Source: Pseudidiomarina terrestris
GTDB lineage: Bacteria > Pseudomonadota > Gammaproteobacteria > Enterobacterales > Alteromonadaceae
DNA: 64,000 nt
Direction of reading: 5' to 3'
Assembly (NCBI RefSeq): GCF_030466405.1
Contig: NZ_JAGGJF010000001.1
Location: 434,001-498,000 of the forward strand
Shown: piece by piece, positions 60,143-64,000 of the stretch
Position numbering within the stretch: position 1 is the stretch's first letter
Layout of the letters: each line of letters starts with the position of its first letter
Translations under genes and position numbers: made by a program
Notes under the pieces: model-generated
What the model was told of the DNA's origin: nothing
The model's database searches: none
The model's input: the letters and a program-made list of their open reading frames with translations, nothing else

Positions 60143-60399
60143 TGATATCACCTCTTTTTTTAGTCCTTGGCAAAGCCGCGGACTATCGTTACACATAGGC
60201 AGACCGGAACTGCATCTACCACGTTGTCACGGTGAATCTCTTACCCAGAGAGTCTGAGCCGGATTACACCATCTGCGCAGGAAATTAAGTGTCGCTAATC
60301 ATTTCTTCGCAGAAATCACCGCGAGACACCTGCGGTCTTGGACGGGAGCCACATTCACTTAGCTATTACACTGAAGTGGCGACTCCAACCCACAAACCT
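60143..60399 (-). promoter_or_regulatory. L10-type autoregulatory leader of rplJL
   Basis: The 257 bases between rplA and rplJ have no gene. On the minus strand, the segment CTTAATTTCCTGCGCAGATG followed by GTG closely resembles the conserved core of the enterobacterial L10 leader, where L10-L7/L12 binds and represses rplJ translation. Several hairpins are possible (for example CACCTGCGG/CCGCAGGTG near 60325-60340). Assignment is by position and recalled resemblance, not a covariance search. Confidence 0.7.
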
Positions 60400-61095
60400 T
60401 TACTTGCTATCCAACGTACCCTGGTCGATGGCTACGCCAGCGCCCATAGTTGTCGACAAGCTAACTTTCTTGATGTACTGGCCTTTTGCTGAAGAAGGCT
60501 TAGCTTTCTTCAGAGCTGCCAATAGCGATTCTAAGTTTTCTTTCAATTTGTCGTTATCGAAATCAACTTTACCGATAGTTGCGTGGATGATACCCGCTTT
60601 ATCGTTGCGATAACGAATCTGACCCGCTTTCGCGTTTTGTACCGCTGTTGCTACATCAGGTGTTACCGTGCCCGTTTTCGGGTTTGGCATCAGGCCACGT
60701 GGGCCTAAGATTTGACCTAACTGGCCAACAACACGCATAGCGTCTGGAGAAGCGACAACAACGTCAAAGTTCATTTCGCCTTTCTTCACCAGCTCAGCCA
60801 GGTCTTCCATACCGACCAGGTCAGCACCAGCTTCTTTAGCTTTTTCTACGTTTGCGCCGCTAGTGAATACTGCTACGCGAACGTCACGACCAGTACCGTT
60901 AGGCAGTACAGTTGCACCACGAACGTTTTGGTCAGATTTACGAGCGTCGATACCGAGGTTGACAGAAACATCAACGCTTTCTTTAAATTTTGCTGTCGCA
61001 AGTTCTTTCAACAGGCTGATAGCTTCGTTGATTTCGTAATCACGAGCTTCAACTTTTTCTGCGATCATGCGAGCGCGTTTGCTTAATTTAGCCAT
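60400..61095 (-). CDS. rplA: 50S ribosomal protein L1
   Basis: 231 residues (E. coli 234). [20 protein letters not shown] is the expected start at the ATG at 61095; the six upstream codons of the open frame overlap rplK and are excluded. [18 protein letters not shown] is the L1 signature. It follows rplK with one base between stop and start, so translation is coupled. In E. coli L1 represses the rplK-rplA mRNA. Confidence 0.99.
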   Translation of the reverse strand: MAKLSKRARMIAEKVEARDYEINEAISLLKELATAKFKESVDVSVNLGIDARKSDQNVRGATVLPNGTGRDVRVAVFTSGANVEKAKEAGADLVGMEDLAELVKKGEMNFDVVVASPDAMRVVGQLGQILGPRGLMPNPKTGTVTPDVATAVQNAKAGQIRYRNDKAGIIHATIGKVDFDNDKLKENLESLLAALKKAKPSSAKGQYIKKVSLSTTMGAGVAIDQGTLDSK

Positions 61096-61096
61096 C

Positions 61097-61528
61097 TTAC
61101 AGACCCTCCACATTCAGGCCCATCGCGCGAGCAGAGCCGGCGATAGTACGTACTGCTGCATCAAGGTCAGCCGCTGTTAAGTCAGGCTCTTTAACCTTGG
61201 CAATCTCTTCTAACTGAGCACGGGTAACGGTACCCACTTTCTCTGTGTTAGGACGACCTGAACCACTTTTGATACCTGCCGCTTTCTTCAACAAGAAGGC
61301 TGCTGGAGGAGTCTTAGTGATAAACGTGAAAGAACGATCTTCGAACACTGTAATTTCAACTGGAACTGGCGCGCCTTTTTCAAGCTGGTCAGTTGCTGCG
61401 TTGAACGCTTTACAGAATTCCATGATGTTCACACCGTGTTGACCAAGTGCTGGACCAACAGGAGGTGACGGGTTAGCTGCACCAGCTGCTACTTGCAGCT
61501 TGATGATAGCACTTACTTTCTTAGCCAT
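61097..61528 (-). CDS. rplK: 50S ribosomal protein L11
   Basis: 143 residues (E. coli 142). [20 protein letters not shown] is the conserved N-terminal domain; the C-terminal rRNA-binding part ends [17 protein letters not shown]. It lies downstream of a clear promoter in a 230-base spacer, separate from secE-nusG. Confidence 0.99.
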   Translation of the reverse strand: MAKKVSAIIKLQVAAGAANPSPPVGPALGQHGVNIMEFCKAFNAATDQLEKGAPVPVEITVFEDRSFTFITKTPPAAFLLKKAAGIKSGSGRPNTEKVGTVTRAQLEEIAKVKEPDLTAADLDAAVRTIAGSARAMGLNVEGL

Positions 61529-61651
61529 GTTCTATACCTCTTGGTTTGGGTCTAACGCCTTGTAAGTCTTCAATTTTTGCTGTCATTTTCAGACCTCAAA
61601 AACCAAGGGGTGACTTACTCAAACGGCTCCCCTACGGAAAAAAGGACGCGA

Positions 61652-61680
61652 ATTATAGCTGTATTCGCACCCTATTGCAA
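61652..61680 (-). promoter_or_regulatory. Strong sigma-70 promoter of rplKA
   Basis: On the minus strand, TTGCAA (61675-61680), 17 bases, TATAAT (61652-61657), a perfect -10. It lies about 125 bases before rplK, leaving a leader that could carry L1-binding structure. No terminator for nusG is evident in the spacer 61529-61758. Confidence 0.85.
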
Positions 61681-61758
61681 TACACCGAGCCACAATAGTG
61701 GTCGTTATTCGTACACTATTTTTTAGCATCAGCACAGTTGCCGATTTCGGCCTTACGC

Positions 61759-62298
61759 TTAAGCTTTCTCGACCTGAGCAAACTCAAGTTCAACTGGCGT
61801 CGCACGGCCAAAGATGGAGACCGATACTGTCAGGCGACTCTTTTCGTAGTCAACGCTTTCAACGGTACCGTTAAAGTCTGCAAATGGACCATCGTTAACG
61901 CGCACGACTTCACCTGGTTCAAATAAGGTCTTAGGACGTGGTTTATCAACAGACTCCTGCAGGCGGTTAAGAATCGCGTCTGCTTCTTTCTGTGTGATCG
62001 GGGTTGGGCGGTCTTGCTTACCACCGATGAAACCCAGTACCCGAGGAATGCTTTTCACTAAGTGCCAGCTTTCTTCGTCCATGGCCATTTCGACCAAAAC
62101 GTAACCCGGGAAGAATTTGCGTTCGCTCTTGCGACGCTGTCCCGCTTTCATTTCGACGACTTCTTCGGTTGGCACAAGAACTTCACCGAACTTGTCTTCC
62201 ATACCGTGCATCTTGATGTACTCGCGTAACGATTGGGCAACGCGAGCTTCATAACCTGAAAATGCCTGGACCACGTACCAGCGTTTCTTATCGCTCAT
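61759..62298 (-). CDS. nusG: Transcription termination/antitermination factor NusG
   Basis: 179 residues (E. coli 181). The NGN domain opens [19 protein letters not shown], contains [11 protein letters not shown], and the KOW domain starts [19 protein letters not shown]. It lies 3 bases after secE, the universal pairing. Confidence 0.99.
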   Translation of the reverse strand: MSDKKRWYVVQAFSGYEARVAQSLREYIKMHGMEDKFGEVLVPTEEVVEMKAGQRRKSERKFFPGYVLVEMAMDEESWHLVKSIPRVLGFIGGKQDRPTPITQKEADAILNRLQESVDKPRPKTLFEPGEVVRVNDGPFADFNGTVESVDYEKSRLTVSVSIFGRATPVELEFAQVEKA

Positions 62299-62301
62299 TA
62301 T

Positions 62302-62682
62302 TTAAAACTCCAGTCCGGTGAAAAAGCCAACTACGCGTACTAGAATGGCATCCATACCCCACAGAATCAATGATACGATCGCTGTTGCGATGACCACGAT
62401 GATAGTGGTTTGAGTGGCTTCCTGACGGCTTGGCCATACCACGCGGCGCACTTCAGTGCGGCTTTCTTTCGCGAAAGAACGGAAGCGACGGCCCTTACCG
62501 GTCATCCCTGCGACAATGCCAGCTACCGCAACAAGCACGACCACGGCGATGGCACGATAGAGTACAGATACGGTTTCACCGTAATAGTAGTTACCCACCA
62601 CGGCTGCAGCTAAAAGCGCGATAGCGATGATCCACTTAATGCTATCGAAAGAACTGCTTTGCGTTTCGGAAGTTGCACTCAT
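62302..62682 (-). CDS. secE: Preprotein translocase subunit SecE
   Basis: 126 residues, the three-helix gammaproteobacterial form. Helices are visible at about residues 14-31 and 38-58 and in the C-terminal part (TIIVVIATAIVSLILWGMD). The amphipathic segment FAKESRTEVRRVVWPSRQEA is the conserved SecE motif. It is upstream of nusG and downstream of tRNA-Trp. Confidence 0.98.
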   Translation of the reverse strand: MSATSETQSSSFDSIKWIIAIALLAAAVVGNYYYGETVSVLYRAIAVVVLVAVAGIVAGMTGKGRRFRSFAKESRTEVRRVVWPSRQEATQTTIIVVIATAIVSLILWGMDAILVRVVGFFTGLEF

Positions 62683-62749
62683 TATTCAATCCTGTTCATT
62701 AAAAAATCGTTTTCGTGACTCGTACGTTCGGCTCCGCCTCACTTTTCGT

Positions 62750-62827
62750 GCGTTCGCGATACTCGCTCTTCGTGTAAAACGAACAACAAAGTGCCGAGCA
62801 GCGAAGCGTTCGAGTAACGAGGAACGC
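62750..62827. repeat. Short palindromic repeat cluster between tRNA-Trp and secE
   Basis: This spacer holds related 16-17-base units. A minus-strand unit GCGTTCCTCGTTACTCG is the complement of 62811-62827, and a plus-strand unit GCGTTCGCGATACTCG lies at 62750-62765. A hairpin with arms GCGTTC (62806-62811) and GAACGC (62822-62827) overlaps the first. A third unit lies on the other side of the tRNA at 62987-63003. No gene is seen in 62683-62841. Confidence 0.55.
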
Positions 62828-62841
62828 CTTTGAATATTCTT

Positions 62842-62918
62842 TGGCAGGGGTGGAGGGATTCGAACCCCCAACCGTCGGTTTTGGAGACCGCTGTTCTACC
62901 AATTGGAACTACACCCCT
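62842..62918 (-). tRNA. trpT: tRNA-Trp (CCA anticodon)
   Basis: Read on the minus strand the acceptor arm AGGGGTG pairs with CACCCCT, with discriminator G and an encoded CCA end (62842-62844). The anticodon loop is CTCCAAA with anticodon CCA. The T arm contains GGTTCGAATCC and the D arm GTTC/GAAC with TTGG. The D loop is one base longer than in E. coli tRNA-Trp. It lies between tufB and secE. Confidence 0.97.
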
Positions 62919-62956
62919 AAAATTTCCCGCGATATTCGTCGGAAAATGGACGCTGT

Positions 62957-62984
62957 ATTATACCGATCAAGTGACTTAAAACAA
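62957..62984 (-). promoter_or_regulatory. Promoter of tRNA-Trp and probably secE-nusG
   Basis: On the minus strand, TTGTTT (62979-62984), 16 bases, TATAAT (62957-62962), ending 39 bases before the tRNA. No terminator separates the tRNA from secE, so co-transcription with processing is likely. Confidence 0.7.
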
Positions 62985-62986
62985 GA

Positions 62987-63003
62987 GCGTTCCTTGTTAT
63001 TCG
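62987..63003 (+). repeat. Right arm of the inverted repeat flanking tRNA-Trp
   Basis: GCGTTCCTTGTTATTCG agrees at 15 of 17 bases with the complement of 62811-62827. The two arms enclose the tRNA gene and its promoter. Confidence 0.6.
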
Positions 63004-63024
63004 TGTGTTTCAGTTCACCCCATC

Positions 63025-63052
63025 AAAAAAGGGAGCCGAGGCTCCCTTTTTT
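63025..63052. terminator. Intrinsic terminator downstream of tuf (second copy)
   Basis: Identical to 46001-46028: an A-run, stem GGGAGCC (63031-63037), stem GGCTCCC (63040-63046), T-run. It separates tuf from the tRNA-Trp transcript. Confidence 0.92.
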
Positions 63053-64000
63053 CAATGCGTCAGTTGTACGCAGCGTAATTAGTCTAAGATTTTAGAAACT
63101 ACGCCAGCACCTACTGTACGGCCACCTTCACGGATTGCGAAGCGTAAACCTTCGTCCATCGCGATGGGGTGAATCAGGTCAACAACAAACTTCAGGTTGT
63201 CGCCTGGCATTACCATTTCCACGCCTTCTGGCAACTGTACTGCACCAGTTACGTCAGTGGTACGGAAGTAGAACTGTGGACGGTAGCCTTTAAAGAATGG
63301 CGTGTGACGGCCACCTTCTTCTTTGTTCAATACGTATACTTCCGCTTCAAACTTGGTGTGCGGAGTGATTGAACCTGGCTTCGCCAGTACCTGACCACGT
63401 TGGATCTCGTCACGCTTAGTACCACGCAACAAGGCACCGATGTTCTCACCTGCACGACCTTCGTCAAGCAGCTTACGGAACATCTCAACACCAGTTACGA
63501 TAGTCTTCGTAGTGTCTTTGATACCTACGATTTCTACTTCGTCACCTGTGCGAACGATACCGCGCTCAACACGACCGGTAACTACAGTACCACGGCCTGA
63601 GATTGAGAATACGTCTTCGATTGGCATGATGAACGGCTTATCGATATCACGCTCTGGTTCTGGGATGTAGCTGTCCAGTGCTTCTGCCAGTTCGATGATT
63701 TTCGCTTCCCACTGCTCTTCGCCTTCCAACGCTTTCAGCGCTGAACCTTGAATCACTGGTAAGTCGTCACCTGGGAAGTCGTATTCAGAAAGAAGTTCAC
63801 GAACTTCCATCTCAACCAGTTCCAACAGCTCTTCGTCGTCAACCATGTCACATTTGTTCATGAATACAACGATGAAAGGTACGCCTACCTGACGTGACAA
63901 CAGGATGTGCTCACGCGTTTGTGGCATTGGGCCGTCAGTAGCAGCTACAACAAGAATCGCGCCGTCCATCTGCGCAGCACCGGTGATCATGTTTTTCACA
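63027..64000. repeat. Tuf duplication, second copy of the shared tract
   Basis: Same-orientation copy of 46003-46976, offset 17024 bases, with five substitutions (63355, 63658, 63787, 63916, 63940) and no insertions or deletions. It runs off the window. Confidence 0.97.
63079..64000 (-). CDS. tufB: Elongation factor Tu (second copy, partial at window edge)
   Basis: The C-terminal 306 codons of a second EF-Tu gene, with the same protein sequence as the tuf copy at 46055-47239 over the shared part. It includes the NKCD motif and the ending GVVSKILD. The N-terminal 88 or so residues, with the P-loop, are beyond the window. The gene is intact as far as seen. Position upstream of tRNA-Trp-secE-nusG corresponds to tufB. 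Confidence 0.98.
   Translation of the reverse strand, partial: VKNMITGAAQMDGAILVVAATDGPMPQTREHILLSRQVGVPFIVVFMNKCDMVDDEELLELVEMEVRELLSEYDFPGDDLPVIQGSALKALEGEEQWEAKIIELAEALDSYIPEPERDIDKPFIMPIEDVFSISGRGTVVTGRVERGIVRTGDEVEIVGIKDTTKTIVTGVEMFRKLLDEGRAGENIGALLRGTKRDEIQRGQVLAKPGSITPHTKFEAEVYVLNKEEGGRHTPFFKGYRPQFYFRTTDVTGAVQLPEGVEMVMPGDNLKFVVDLIHPIAMDEGLRFAIREGGRTVGAGVVSKILD

Noticed and set aside
60143-60196. 18-codon extension of rplJ upstream of the GTG
   Set aside because: The conserved L10 N-terminus begins at the GTG with a good ribosome site; the extension lies in the regulatory leader.
62686-62871. Arginine-rich open frames of 61-67 codons across the tRNA-Trp spacer
   Set aside because: They cross the tRNA gene and the palindromic repeats; composition follows the repeats, not a protein family.
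63079-64000. Second tuf as a possible truncated pseudogene
   Set aside because: It runs off the window edge in frame and is identical in protein to the complete copy, so it is incomplete only because of the window.

Overview
This window is about 64 kb of a gammaproteobacterial chromosome. It most resembles a marine Alteromonadales-type organism; Idiomarinaceae is my best guess, from gene content and order only. Supporting signs are an MSHA (mannose-sensitive haemagglutinin) type IV pilus locus next to mreBCD, the order mreBCD-maf-rng-yhdP-nitrilase-tldD, a yajR-ssb pair divergent from uvrA, and tufB-tRNA-Trp-secE-nusG-rplKAJL-rpoBC running straight into rpsL-rpsG-fusA-tufA. I see no phage, insertion sequence, CRISPR array or obvious foreign island.

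Layout: (1) 1-10.4 kb, minus strand: the cell-shape and envelope operon mreB, mreC, mreD, maf, rng, yhdP, a Nit2-like amidohydrolase and tldD (cut by the window edge). (2) 10.5-27 kb: the MSHA pilus locus. mshI to mshG, then mshB and two tandem major pilins, run on the minus strand. mshD-O-P-Q sit on the plus strand and mshC alone on the minus strand, so the minor-pilin end is rearranged relative to the usual co-directional cluster, and mshF and mshH are not at their usual places. (3) 27-35.9 kb: pyrC, a soluble GAF/PAS/GGDEF protein, tdk, add, and a two-gene unit of a lipoprotein ligand-binding protein and a membrane GGDEF-EAL protein. (4) 36-46 kb: a lipoprotein adaptor/ATPase/permease ABC export operon, ssb, a YajR-type MFS transporter, uvrA, glutaminase glsB and a solitary periplasmic binding protein. 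(5) 46-64 kb: the str and rpoBC/ribosomal gene region, all minus strand, bounded by two almost identical tuf genes.

How the parts may work together: MshE carries an N-terminal MshEN domain of the kind that binds c-di-GMP, and one putative cyclase (28.2-30.5 kb) and one putative phosphodiesterase with a degenerate GGDEF (32.6-35.0 kb) lie within 15 kb. The region may therefore hold both an adhesive pilus and signalling enzymes able to tune it. The binding protein/GGDEF-EAL pair recalls the Vibrio cholerae NspS-MbaA arrangement but with a different type of binding protein; it is the best candidate for something not yet described. The translation region shows clear promoters (before rpsL, rplK and tRNA-Trp), intrinsic terminators (after rpoC, both tuf genes and ssb), an L10-type leader before rplJ, and a strong terminator hairpin between rplL and rpoB. 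All functional statements come from reading sequence motifs; no database search was run.
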